Positions 9,702 to 17,641 of a stretch of DNA of 41,778 bases are shown here, piece after piece. Location of the stretch: positions 1 through 41,778 of the forward strand of contig JAHDCO010000018.1 in the NCBI GenBank assembly GCA_020629835.1. Reading direction: 5' to 3'. Source of the stretch: Granulosicoccaceae bacterium. GTDB lineage: Bacteria; Pseudomonadota; Gammaproteobacteria; Granulosicoccales; Granulosicoccaceae. The notes under the pieces are model-generated. The model did not search any database and was not told where the DNA came from. It was given only the letters and a program-made list of their open reading frames with translations. The stretch's first letter is position 1. Every line of letters begins with the position of its first letter. A program made the translations under genes and the position numbers.

Positions 9702-9715
9702 TGAGGTCGTATATT

Positions 9716-11389
9716 TTACGCATTCGAATCCAGCGTTTGAATGCTTAAGTGTGGGAATGGAATTCCCCACCCCTGTTCAGTACATACCTGCACACACGTC
9801 TGCTGTACTAATCGCATAGCTTGGGCGTAACGGGCCGCAGCCGGTTTGGCTAAGGTGACGTATATCCAATAGTCTAACGAGGAAGATGCTGCGCTATGGA
9901 GTTCAACTTGTACACGCAATACCGAATCAGAATACTCCCCCGCTTGTAACTCAGACTCGATGGCTGATTTGAGCTTTTCAGGTACTTTCGTCAAACTGAT
10001 GGATTGATGACGATAATCAATACCAAACATCGTCGATAGCCCAAAGCTTTCTCCGCGTGACAAGTTCTTGAAGGTCCACTGATAGAACTCAGTGGCAGGA
10101 ATCGCGGTAATGGTGCCACCTCTGTCGCGCAGCTCAACCGTTTCGGGGGTTAACCGCACCACACACATAAACTGATCGTTGTCTAATACGATGTAATCAC
10201 CTTCACTGGCGGGGTACCACGGTTCATCTCGGCATGGCCTCGACACCAGAGTGCTCACAATGCCTAAAGGCAGTCGCAGTTCACCGCGTAATTCAGGATT
10301 TTTCAAGATGGAATGCATATTTAGCGAGGCCACTTCCCATGGTAGGCCCTCGTAGAACACACGTTCATTTTCTCTCACACTGCCTAGGTTTAACAGAATT
10401 CTAGCTTCATTAATAAACCGTGGAATGGCTTGTCTTAACCCTAAAGCAATAGCCGCTGCCGCCAAAATGGATAGCCCCATCAAGAGCATGTCACCTCGAA
10501 CATAGAACACAGTGATCACGGCAACCAAAATAAGCAATAGCGTTAACGCACGGTAGGAATACTGAGCTAAACGCTTACGTGTTTGAAAGTCGTTTTGATT
10601 TTCGTTTTTAACGCGCAATTGAAACAAGCGCAATATCCCAAACATGATCGACCAAACAATCAGTGCCATGACAACAGCCAACACCAAAGTAAGCCCGCGC
10701 TCTCGCACAAATTCATTCAGCGCTTCTGTTAGCGCTTGCCACCAGGTTTTATCACCACGTTCCAAGTCCGCTAACTGGAGCCTGGCAATGTTTAAAGCTT
10801 GTTGATTATCCGCACGGCGTCTTTCCCACTCCGTTGATAGAGTAGTTAATGAAGCCTGTGTGGATGGGTCGGTGGACAGCGCAAGGTTTTGTTTAATGGT
10901 ATTCAACGCCTGAGCGATGGTTTCACGTTGAATTTCGTTCTGCTCAATAATTTTTTGTAGCTGTCCCAGCTTGCGCGGTTTTTCAGTAATAACTTTCAGG
11001 TTATCAACGATCGGTTGCAAGATTTGGGAGACCTCGTTTTGCCAGTTGAACGAAGTATCGATATCACCGAGTAGCGTCACGTCAACCGCACCTATTGCCG
11101 CTTGCTCAAAGGACTGACGTAATTTTTTTAAATCCGCATTCAAACTCTCGAGCGACTGCTGCAAATCCGGCAGTTCAACAGGGTCCGCGGTTTTGATGGC
11201 CTCTCTTAGTTCGTCTCGTGCCAGTAGATTGTTGTCAATAAGCGTTTGTAAAACTACCAGTCGCTCCTGTGATTCATTGCTTGCGCCCCCGGTCGAATCG
11301 ACCGATTGCGCCAATAAGGCGGGGGATGCCGCCAAGCTAAGCGCTAGTAGCGTTAAGACAAATACTCGTTTAATCAGTGCTGACAACAT
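9716..11389 (-). CDS. MscS-family mechanosensitive channel protein with a periplasmic coiled-coil domain
   Basis: An upstream in-frame ATG at 11476 would add 29 residues. I prefer the ATG at 11389 because it begins a clear signal peptide (MLSALIKRVFVLTLLALSL, cleavage near LLAQS). That gives 557 residues. Residues 35-210 are charged and helical, probably a periplasmic coiled-coil sensor or scaffold. Three hydrophobic segments follow, the last (LSILAAAAIALGLRQAIPRF) resembling the pore-lining helix of MscS, then a soluble beta-rich domain (LGSVRENERVFYEGLPWEV). Proteins of this class release solutes under hypo-osmotic stress or act in envelope signalling. It is a single gene, facing the PhzF gene and preceded by a long palindrome at 11475-11493. 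Confidence 0.85.
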   Translation of the reverse strand: MLSALIKRVFVLTLLALSLAASPALLAQSVDSTGGASNESQERLVVLQTLIDNNLLARDELREAIKTADPVELPDLQQSLESLNADLKKLRQSFEQAAIGAVDVTLLGDIDTSFNWQNEVSQILQPIVDNLKVITEKPRKLGQLQKIIEQNEIQRETIAQALNTIKQNLALSTDPSTQASLTTLSTEWERRRADNQQALNIARLQLADLERGDKTWWQALTEALNEFVRERGLTLVLAVVMALIVWSIMFGILRLFQLRVKNENQNDFQTRKRLAQYSYRALTLLLILVAVITVFYVRGDMLLMGLSILAAAAIALGLRQAIPRFINEARILLNLGSVRENERVFYEGLPWEVASLNMHSILKNPELRGELRLPLGIVSTLVSRPCRDEPWYPASEGDYIVLDNDQFMCVVRLTPETVELRDRGGTITAIPATEFYQWTFKNLSRGESFGLSTMFGIDYRHQSISLTKVPEKLKSAIESELQAGEYSDSVLRVQVELHSAASSSLDYWIYVTLAKPAAARYAQAMRLVQQTCVQVCTEQGWGIPFPHLSIQTLDSNA

Positions 11390-11474
11390 AAAGATTTCTC
11401 GGCAAACCGCCTGATAGAACGAACCATTAGGTTCTCTGCTTGTGCGGTATATAGGGGTAAGCACTGTACGCGCC

Positions 11475-11493
11475 ATCCACTCGACGAGTGGAT
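11475..11493. promoter_or_regulatory. 19-bp perfect palindrome upstream of the MscS gene
   Basis: Nine-base arms ATCCACTCG and CGAGTGGAT flank a single central A. The element lies about 86 bases upstream of the preferred MscS start and 75 bases beyond the aminotransferase stop. The one-base centre and the lack of a following T-run fit a protein-binding operator better than a terminator. The adjacent 11495-11568 stretch is AT-rich and could contain the MscS promoter. Confidence 0.5.
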
Positions 11494-11568
11494 CATCGAG
11501 GATCTTTATTGATTAGTAAAGCTATAATTTTTAACTATTTTGATAATTAATTTATATCATTCGTGGAT

Positions 11569-12705
11569 TTATGGAGTGAGTTCGTTATGGTGCCGTACCA
11601 GATAATCATCAAATGCTTTAATACCCTCCTCTGTCCCGCTGCGTCCAAATCCAACTCGGAAACGGTTTTCGGGGGTCGGTAATAATTCCGATTCATAGAT
11701 TGACCCTGGCAGTAACAACACACCAGATTCTTCAACGAGATCTGTGCAAAACGACTCAACACCACCACGACCTTTGTATTTCGGGTATGCAATGCAACCG
11801 CCGTCCGGACGGTACCAATCAAACAACGCGTCGTATTTTTTGAAAAACGCCTCTAACGCCTGAATATTACCTTCCATCAAATTGCGCACCCTAGCGAGCA
11901 AAGTATCTTTTACTCCTAGCGCAACGACAGCTAATCGTTCACTAGGCGCTGAGTTGCAAATAGAAAGATAATGTTTGTATCGCTCCAGTTGTTGGAGCAA
12001 ATGTAAGTCCTGGCAGGCAATCCAACCAATGCGTAAACCCGGCAAACCGTACGCCTTCGACATTACGTTGAGCGAGATGCCCTTTTCATACTCATCCGCT
12101 GCCTGAGGGAGTCGTTTGGTTTCGTTCAACTCCAATAAGCGATAGACCTCATCACAAAATAAATACAAGTCATGTTCGCGACAAAACGCGACTAACTCAG
12201 CGAACTCTGCGTGGGTTGGAATCGCACCGGTCGGGTTGTTTGGAAAACACACTGAAACTAATTTTGTGTTCGGCTTTAAGGCAGCTTTCAGTGCATCAAG
12301 GTCTAATCGCCAGTCGTTGTCTTCTAGCAATGGAACACCGGTCGCTTCGCAAATAGCAAGCGGCACAGTTTCAGCGGCTTGATAGTTCGGCACCACGACA
12401 ATTGCATGGTCATCCTTATTGAGAATCACTCGCATACAGGCGTACACCCCTTCTTCAGCGCCAGCGAAACATAAAATGTTTTTCGGCGACTGCTTAATGT
12501 ACGTGTCCGCAATCGCCTCTCTGAGGTCGGGGGCACCCCAGGTTTCGGTGTAGCCCAGATGTAAAGAAGCCAAGTCATCCAAGGAACGACCAGCCATAGC
12601 CATCAGTTCGCCCATCGTCACACTTTGAGCATCCGAGGCTGTCATGTGGTGCTTTGCAGAAAACTCCCAGGTGGAGAAATAGGTTTCCAGGGCAAAGTCT
12701 CGCAT
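11569..12705 (-). CDS. Class I/II PLP-dependent aminotransferase
   Basis: 378 residues of fold type I aminotransferase. Visible elements are the cofactor-region motif AGAEEGVYA, VCFPNNPTGA (the NPTG motif), CDEVYR with the pyridine-contacting Asp, the Schiff-base Lys217 in VMSKAYGLPGLRIGW, and a C-terminal RVGFGR containing the carboxylate-binding Arg. It would move an amino group between an amino acid and a keto acid, or perform a related PLP reaction. The closest named relatives I can think of are the aspartate-aminotransferase-like group that includes capreomycidine-synthase-type enzymes, but specificity cannot be assigned. It starts with ATG and is monocistronic, with the zinc locus diverging upstream. 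Confidence 0.9.
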   Translation of the reverse strand: MRDFALETYFSTWEFSAKHHMTASDAQSVTMGELMAMAGRSLDDLASLHLGYTETWGAPDLREAIADTYIKQSPKNILCFAGAEEGVYACMRVILNKDDHAIVVVPNYQAAETVPLAICEATGVPLLEDNDWRLDLDALKAALKPNTKLVSVCFPNNPTGAIPTHAEFAELVAFCREHDLYLFCDEVYRLLELNETKRLPQAADEYEKGISLNVMSKAYGLPGLRIGWIACQDLHLLQQLERYKHYLSICNSAPSERLAVVALGVKDTLLARVRNLMEGNIQALEAFFKKYDALFDWYRPDGGCIAYPKYKGRGGVESFCTDLVEESGVLLLPGSIYESELLPTPENRFRVGFGRSGTEEGIKAFDDYLVRHHNELTP

Positions 12706-12902
12706 GGTTGTATCTCACTACTTTGGTTAACCGTAGGCCCACCATCAAAAGCGGATGGCCCTTACGGCTTGGAGAGTTTTAGTGGTGGGGAGCTGAGTTT
12801 AATCAAAAACCGGCGTTAAGGTTCTGTTTTTGCAGGTGTTCGAATAGCTCTACGCTGCAGTTAAGTGTAGCGCTTGAACCTTAGGCCTCCTATACTGCAC
12901 CT

Positions 12903-13316
12903 GTGAAAAACACCGCTCTCCACCACGCACTGCTCATCATCGCGTTGCTGTTTGGTCAGCTCGCGTCCAGCGTGCACGCGGTCGGTCACCTGCAGTCTTA
13001 CCAAACTGGCTGTGAACACCCATTGTCCAATGGTGGCTGTGCAGATCACATCAACGTAGCGCCCTCGTTTTCCAAGTACGCACATCATCACAATCACGAC
13101 CATGAGCACTCGCACACCGAAGCGTCGAGCAGCTCGGTGGACGAAAATTGCTCCCTCTACCATAGCTTAACGAATCTGGTCGGCGGCATACTGGCTGCCC
13201 CGTCGGTTGATTTGTCGCTGTATCCGTCGATTATATTGGCGACTTTGTCCGATGTGCACATCCCCCAAATGCACGCCAGTTTGCAGCGTATTCGAGGTCC
13301 ACCACATATTTCCTGA
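12903..13316 (+). CDS. Small exported His-rich protein, DUF2946-like, head of the zinc locus
   Basis: 137 residues from a GTG start. An N-terminal hydrophobic stretch (HHALLIIALLFGQLASSVHA) looks like a signal peptide. The mature part has paired cysteines, a His cluster YAHHHNHDHEHSH near residues 60-73 and a C-terminal RGPP motif. This layout matches small DUF2946-type proteins often found beside metal-transport genes, and metal binding in the periplasm is likely. It is 69 bases upstream of the zrgA-like gene on the same strand and is probably co-transcribed. No strong Shine-Dalgarno sequence is visible. The function is unproven. Confidence 0.75.
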   Translation: MKNTALHHALLIIALLFGQLASSVHAVGHLQSYQTGCEHPLSNGGCADHINVAPSFSKYAHHHNHDHEHSHTEASSSSVDENCSLYHSLTNLVGGILAAPSVDLSLYPSIILATLSDVHIPQMHASLQRIRGPPHIS

Positions 13317-13385
13317 GGTGTTTTTTATTCAGCAGTGCCGCTTTGAGCGCTGTTACTTCAGTTATGCCTTTTTTCAGGAAAATCC

Positions 13386-14159
13386 ATGAAACTTCAACTC
13401 ATTACTTCTGCGTTACTGACCGCTGGTCTGACCTCAATTTCTGTCGCACAAACCGAGCGTGATCTCGGCGCCCATGAGCACGGTGCTGCCAGCTTAAACG
13501 TTGCGCTTCAGGACAACTTAGTCATTATCGAACTCGACAGCCCCTGGAACAATCTTATTGGATTTGAACATGCTCCAAGCACTGACGAGCAGCACGCTAT
13601 GGTAGACGATGCTATGGCCTTACTGAACACCCCAGCTAGCTTATTCTCGTTTGTGGGTACGGATTGCACACCGACAGAAACTTCTATCGAAAGTACGCTC
13701 GAAACTTCTGATCACGATGATGACCATAAAGATGAGCATAGTGACAATCATGATGAAGAGCACAAGGATGAACACGCGCACGGGGATGAGCATAAGGACG
13801 AACATGACCATGATCATGAACACAAAGATGAACATGATCATGACCATAAGCATGAGCATGAGCACAAAGACGAACACGGTCATGAACATGAAGAAGAGCA
13901 CAAAGACGAGCATGACCATGATGATCACGGCGATGACCACGCCGGCCACGATCACGACGGCGAAGTGCACTCCGAAGTATTAGGGTCTTACACATTTGAG
14001 TGTGCAGATGTGGATCAACTGACGGCAATAAATGCTGACTTACTAACCACCTGGGATGGCATTGAAGATTTGACCGTGCAACTGGTCGGTCCGTTTGGTC
14101 AAATGTCTACCATGCTGACGGCCGAAAGATCCGAACTTAACGTTACAGCGGTTAAATAA
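13386..14159 (+). CDS. zrgA: ZrgA-type zinc-uptake periplasmic protein (DUF2796) with a long His/Asp/Glu repeat tract
   Basis: 257 residues with a signal peptide cleaved near residue 21 (ISVAQ) and a good AGGAAA ribosome site. The mature N-terminus has GAHEHGAASLNVAL, then LDSPWNNLIGFEH. The C-terminal part has FECADVDQL and VQLVGPFGQ. These are features of DUF2796, named ZrgA in the Vibrio cholerae zrgABCDE zinc uptake locus. Between the two halves (residues 109-195) is a low-complexity region with six HKDEH units, clearly suited to binding Zn or similar metals in the periplasm. The following ABC ATPase, FtsX-like permease and DUF3299 genes complete the locus. I see no Zur box in the upstream region. 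Confidence 0.9.
   Translation: MKLQLITSALLTAGLTSISVAQTERDLGAHEHGAASLNVALQDNLVIIELDSPWNNLIGFEHAPSTDEQHAMVDDAMALLNTPASLFSFVGTDCTPTETSIESTLETSDHDDDHKDEHSDNHDEEHKDEHAHGDEHKDEHDHDHEHKDEHDHDHKHEHEHKDEHGHEHEEEHKDEHDHDDHGDDHAGHDHDGEVHSEVLGSYTFECADVDQLTAINADLLTTWDGIEDLTVQLVGPFGQMSTMLTAERSELNVTAVK
13710..13970 (+). repeat. Imperfect tandem repeat encoding a His/Asp/Glu-rich metal-binding tract
   Basis: In-frame region of 87 codons inside zrgA built from variants of HKDEHDHDHE. The core HKDEH occurs six times. The nucleotide repeat is imperfect because GAT/GAC, CAT/CAC and GAA/GAG vary, so the protein pattern is maintained while the DNA has diverged. It creates long spurious open frames on the opposite strand. 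Confidence 0.95.
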
Positions 14160-14203
14160 CGTTTAGACAACATGATTTTGTCAGGAAAGGACGTATTACA
14201 CTG

Positions 14204-14914
14204 ATGAATCCTACCAGTCCAATGGTTGCACTAAACCAAGTGCGCTACCAATGGCCAAACGGCAAACAGCCCGTTCTGAGTATTGATGACTTTTCCATCG
14301 ACGCTTCAGAACGGGTGTTTCTGCAAGGGCCATCTGGCTCGGGCAAAACAACCTTGCTGAGTCTCATCGCAGCCGTGCTCACCCCGCAATCAGGTTCTAT
14401 TCACGTCGATGGATGTGAGCTCAATTCCCTGCGAGGTGGGCAGCGTGATCAATTTCGAGTTGATCATATTGGACTGGTATTTCAACAATTTAATTTATTG
14501 CCGTTTCTTTCTGTTAAGGACAATATTCAGTTGCCGTGTCGATTCTCAAAGGCTCGACTTGCAAAGGTCACCGATAGCGGAAAGTCATTAAACGAAGAAA
14601 CTGAACGGCTATTGGTAGCCATGCAGTTATCTCCTGAAAAAATCAACGAAGTATCCGTATCGAATCTCAGTGTGGGGCAGCAGCAACGGGTAGCGGTAGC
14701 CCGCGCGCTCATTGGGCGGCCGCCACTGATCATTGCCGATGAGCCTACTTCTGCACTGGACAGCGACACCCGCGAGGCTTTTATCAAATTATTATTTGAC
14801 GAAGCTGATGCTGCACAGTGCGCGGTTCTGTTCGTTAGCCATGACGCGTCTCTGGCTAGCGTGTTTGATCGTAAGCTGAATTTGCGCGAAATCAATTCCG
14901 CTCAGATTTCGTAG
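14204..14914 (+). CDS. ABC transporter ATPase of the zinc locus (LolD/MacB-like)
   Basis: 236 residues forming one nucleotide-binding domain. Walker A is GPSGSGKTT at 42-50, followed by a Q-loop region (GLVFQQFNLL), the signature LSVGQQQRVAVARAL, Walker B LIIADEPTSALD, and the switch His in LFVSHD. The sequence is closest in form to the LolD/MacB/FtsE class, which pairs with FtsX-like permeases, and such a permease is encoded 16 bases downstream. An AGGAAAGG stretch about 13 bases before the ATG may serve as the ribosome site. Position between ZrgA and DUF3299 indicates that it energises the zinc (zrg-type) system. Confidence 0.93.
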   Translation: MNPTSPMVALNQVRYQWPNGKQPVLSIDDFSIDASERVFLQGPSGSGKTTLLSLIAAVLTPQSGSIHVDGCELNSLRGGQRDQFRVDHIGLVFQQFNLLPFLSVKDNIQLPCRFSKARLAKVTDSGKSLNEETERLLVAMQLSPEKINEVSVSNLSVGQQQRVAVARALIGRPPLIIADEPTSALDSDTREAFIKLLFDEADAAQCAVLFVSHDASLASVFDRKLNLREINSAQIS

Positions 14915-14930
14915 TTAAGGAGAGCATTTT

Positions 14931-16184
14931 GTGTTCAGTCTTGCGTTAAACAGTCTTCGCAACCGATGGTCTACCGCCCTATTGGCGGTACTGGCCATTG
15001 CGATGAGTGTGGCTTTAATAATGAGTGTGGAAAAAATTCGCCGCGACGCGCGCAGTAGCTTTACGCAAACGGTATCTGGGACCGATCTGATTGTTGGTGC
15101 GCGAAGCGGGGCTGTTCAGTTGTTACTGTATTCAGTGTTTCGTATTGGCAATGCTACGAACAACATTAGCTGGGAAAGCGTTGAGGATGTGATGGCAAAC
15201 CCAGCAGTCGACTGGGTGATACCGATTTCTTTAGGCGACTCGCACAAAGGATTTCGTGTCCTGGGTACCAGCCAAAATTACTTTACTCATTACCGCTACG
15301 GCGACAAACGCTCGATTGAATTTGCAGGCGGACAACCTTTCGATGATGTGTTTGATGCGGTACTGGGTGCCGATGTGGCCGCTGAACTCAACTACCAGCT
15401 AGGCGATTCCATCGTGGTGGCTCATGGAACAGGTCGAGTTGGGTTGGTAGCACACGAAAACCAGCCGTTCCGCGTCAGCGGCATATTAAAACCCACCGGC
15501 ACTCCAGTAGACAGAGCGGTTCACGTGAGTTTGGAGGGTATTGAAGCAATGCACGTCGACTGGCGAAATGGGGCGCAGGTGCGAGGTGCCGCCACACCAG
15601 CAGACGAAATTCGAGCCATGAATTTACAACCCAAGGCCGTTACTGCGTTAATGGTAGGGTTAAAATCCAGGGCTGCGGTGTTCCGTGTACAACGGGCGAT
15701 CAACACATACCGGGAGGAGCCTCTTCTGGCTATTCTGCCTGGTGTTGCATTACAGGAACTGTGGAATTTGATTCGGGTAGCCGAAAAAGCGCTTCAAGGT
15801 GTCTCCATCTGTGTTGTTTTTGCCGGCTTAGTGAATTTGATATCCGTATTGTTAGCCGGGCTTAATGAACGCCGACGCGAAATGGCTGTCTTACGATCAG
15901 CGGGAGCCAGGCCTGCACACATATTTAGATTGCTGTGCTTTGAGTCGGTGACCTTAACCCTGGTTGGTATCGTTGCCGGTTTGGTTTTGCATTACACCGC
16001 TATGGCGATTGGCGCGTTGTACATTCAGCAAAATTATGGGCTGGCGCTCACCTGGGCACTGCCGAATCGTACAGATTGGACCATTCTGGGCGCCATACTG
16101 ATTGCAGGTTTGTTCGCGGGTACTATTCCGGCGTTGCAAGCCTATCGAGCATCGCTATCTGACGGTCTTTCTCAAAGACTGTAG
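14931..16184 (+). CDS. ABC transporter permease of the zinc locus (FtsX/MacB-like)
   Basis: 417 residues from a GTG start preceded by a clear AAGGAG. Membrane segments: one at residues 14-32, then a large extracytoplasmic domain (about 45-270) with FtsX/MacB-type features, then three C-terminal segments (ISVCVVFAGLVNLISVLL, LVGIVAGLVLHYTAMAIG, WTILGAILIAGLFAGTIPA) with the MacB-like loop ERRREMAVLRSAGA. This is the 1+3 topology of mechanotransmission ABC proteins rather than the ZnuB importer fold. It is co-transcribed with the ATPase and the ZrgA-like protein, so it belongs to the zrg-type zinc system, but how such a permease would support uptake is not evident from sequence. Confidence 0.9.
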   Translation: MFSLALNSLRNRWSTALLAVLAIAMSVALIMSVEKIRRDARSSFTQTVSGTDLIVGARSGAVQLLLYSVFRIGNATNNISWESVEDVMANPAVDWVIPISLGDSHKGFRVLGTSQNYFTHYRYGDKRSIEFAGGQPFDDVFDAVLGADVAAELNYQLGDSIVVAHGTGRVGLVAHENQPFRVSGILKPTGTPVDRAVHVSLEGIEAMHVDWRNGAQVRGAATPADEIRAMNLQPKAVTALMVGLKSRAAVFRVQRAINTYREEPLLAILPGVALQELWNLIRVAEKALQGVSICVVFAGLVNLISVLLAGLNERRREMAVLRSAGARPAHIFRLLCFESVTLTLVGIVAGLVLHYTAMAIGALYIQQNYGLALTWALPNRTDWTILGAILIAGLFAGTIPALQAYRASLSDGLSQRL

Positions 16185-16204
16185 CAAAGCAAAGAGTACA
16201 GACT

Positions 16205-16789
16205 ATGAACATTCGAACCGTACTATTAGGACTGGCTGCCTTCGTTGCTGTAACCCTTTCTATCAACGCGTATTCGTGGTGGTGGCCGTTCTCCAAAAAA
16301 GATGAAACCGTCATACAGGGTGACGTCACCGAAATACTGTGGGATGACCTGATTCCTGAAGATTTTATTCAACCCGAGAACCCGTTTCTCAGCATGACGG
16401 AAGCGGAAATCGACAAATTGATGGACGGCAGCGAAGAGTCGTACGCCGAGATCGAACGACTGCAAAAGATATTTGAGTACGCGCCAGTCGTAGAGGATCT
16501 TGATGGTAAACGCGTCAAGCTACCGGCTTACATCACACCACTGGACTTCAACGCAGAATCCACCATCAAAGAATTTTTACTCGTGCCCTATTTTGGCGCG
16601 TGCATTCACGTACCACCACCACCAGCGAATCAAGTGGTGCACGCAGAATCGGATGAGCCTATACCCTTCACCAGTATGTACGACCCGGTCTGGGCGGTTG
16701 GCGTCATTCGCGCCGAAACCGTGAAAAGTGATCTGGCAGAGTCCGGGTATCGATTGGACGTTGAAGCGGTCATGCCTTACTCACCGTAA
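16205..16789 (+). CDS. DUF3299 protein of the zinc locus
   Basis: 194 residues. An N-terminal hydrophobic stretch (residues 4-24, ending near NAYSWWW) is a signal peptide or membrane anchor. The C-terminal domain has the DUF3299 hallmarks KLPAYITPLDF, FLLVPYFGACIHVPPPPANQ and MYDPVWAVGVI. The conserved Cys-x-His with the PPPP stretch could bind a metal. DUF3299 proteins accompany FtsX-type permeases and ZrgA-like proteins in gammaproteobacterial zinc loci, and this gene follows the permease by 20 bases. It is the last gene of the operon, convergent with the next gene at 13 bases distance, with no clear terminator hairpin. Confidence 0.88.
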   Translation: MNIRTVLLGLAAFVAVTLSINAYSWWWPFSKKDETVIQGDVTEILWDDLIPEDFIQPENPFLSMTEAEIDKLMDGSEESYAEIERLQKIFEYAPVVEDLDGKRVKLPAYITPLDFNAESTIKEFLLVPYFGACIHVPPPPANQVVHAESDEPIPFTSMYDPVWAVGVIRAETVKSDLAESGYRLDVEAVMPYSP

Positions 16790-16802
16790 CGAAAGCAGCT
16801 AA

Positions 16803-17240
16803 TCAGTTCGCGGCGTCTTCCTTCTTGGCTATTTTGTGCGCTTCTTCCTTTAGACCCTTTTTCCAATAGCTGGAAATATAGCGGTGCGATTTCGGCACGG
16901 CCTTTTCGTCTCGAACAAACTGACGAATCTTTTGCATTGACTTAAATTCACACGCTGCCCAGGCGGCTGCGACCCCACCCACATCACCATCCGGATTTAC
17001 ATGCAACATAAAGTCGATATCTAATTCGTTGGGATCGTATCGTTGTCGTGATACGGTGTAGGTCCGTAAAGCGGGTTGGTCGGGTGTTTCGCCCGGGAAC
17101 AGCAACTTGACGTACCCACCTGCCGCGTCGGGGGGAAAGCCGTTCAGATCATCTCCGGCAAGCGTTACACGACGCATATGCGTGCTCAACTGTTCGGTCG
17201 ACTTTACTGTCAGTTGCCGCGTGTTTCGCTTTCTCACCAT
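16803..17240 (-). CDS. Siderophore-interacting protein homologue, shortened: FAD domain plus C-terminal tail, NAD(P) domain core missing
   Basis: 145 residues from the ATG at 17240 (an upstream ATG at 17279 lacks family support). The N-terminus resembles SIP/ViuB flavoproteins: STHMRRVTLAGDDL, GGYVKLLFPG, and the FAD-binding RTYTVS at 59-64. After residue 90 it passes directly from the end of the FAD domain (DGDVGGVA) to what looks like the family's C-terminal WxACEF-SM-xIRxF segment and SSYWKKG tail. Family members are usually about 250 residues, so roughly 100 residues, most of the NAD(P)-binding domain, are absent without loss of reading frame. It may be a degenerate remnant or a minimal flavin-binding protein. 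It diverges from the Rieske operon with about 80 bases between starts. Full ferric-siderophore reductase activity is unlikely. Confidence 0.75.
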   Translation of the reverse strand: MVRKRNTRQLTVKSTEQLSTHMRRVTLAGDDLNGFPPDAAGGYVKLLFPGETPDQPALRTYTVSRQRYDPNELDIDFMLHVNPDGDVGGVAAAWAACEFKSMQKIRQFVRDEKAVPKSHRYISSYWKKGLKEEAHKIAKKEDAAN

Positions 17241-17320
17241 GATTGAAGCCTGTGGTCCATCTTTTTGTTGTTTGCACAATGCACTCTGATATTTGAGCCA
17301 AGCTCGCGCGTTTTCGCATT

Positions 17321-17614
17321 ATGACTGTGTCTATTGAAAAACATCTTCGCTTAGTTGGGCAATTCAAAAATGATCATTTTATCGATTGGATAACTCGCAG
17401 AGCTGCCAAACTGTCGTTGTCGGGGGATGTGGTGCAACTCAGTCACACCGAGATCTGCCTTACAGTTATTGGTCACCCGATTCTCGTTGATGCCATGGAA
17501 GTCGCGTGCAATCTCGGGCCGATTGATGCCTCGGTGGATTTAATCATTGAGGAAAAGCGGTCTTTGCCTCAGGTTTATCGACAATCAGCAAAAATCGTTA
17601 GATACTTTGGTTAG
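17321..17614 (+). CDS. Acylphosphatase-fold protein lacking the catalytic residues
   Basis: 97 residues. Length and spacing of segments match acylphosphatase: LRLVGQF, an amphipathic helix FIDWITRRAAKLSLSG, the strand pair VVQL/ICLTVIG, the helix ILVDAMEVACNLGP and the strand SVDLIIEE. At the catalytic positions, the loop Arg of the usual GxVQGVGFR motif aligns with Ile21, and the Asn after the first helix aligns with Gln39. Phosphatase activity is therefore not expected. It is the first gene of the plus-strand operon, ending 27 bases before the Rieske protein ATG, so it may be a small accessory protein of that system. The assignment rests on pattern comparison by eye. Confidence 0.65.
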   Translation: MTVSIEKHLRLVGQFKNDHFIDWITRRAAKLSLSGDVVQLSHTEICLTVIGHPILVDAMEVACNLGPIDASVDLIIEEKRSLPQVYRQSAKIVRYFG

Positions 17615-17641
17615 GTTTTGCTGAGAAGACCCATCGGTGAT

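Noticed and set aside
11523-11528. TATAAT on the plus strand in the gap before the MscS gene
   Set aside because: No plus-strand gene follows; the neighbouring genes are on the minus strand. Likely chance in an AT-rich stretch.
12891-12896. TATACT as a -10 element for the zinc locus
   Set aside because: A TTGAAC sits only 11 bases upstream, too close for a normal promoter, and the element lies 6 bases before the start codon.
13641-14028. Open frames on both other frames and the opposite strand over the His/Asp-rich part of zrgA
   Set aside because: They are by-products of the repetitive GAT/CAT/GAG codons, consist of low-complexity residues and lack a ribosome site.
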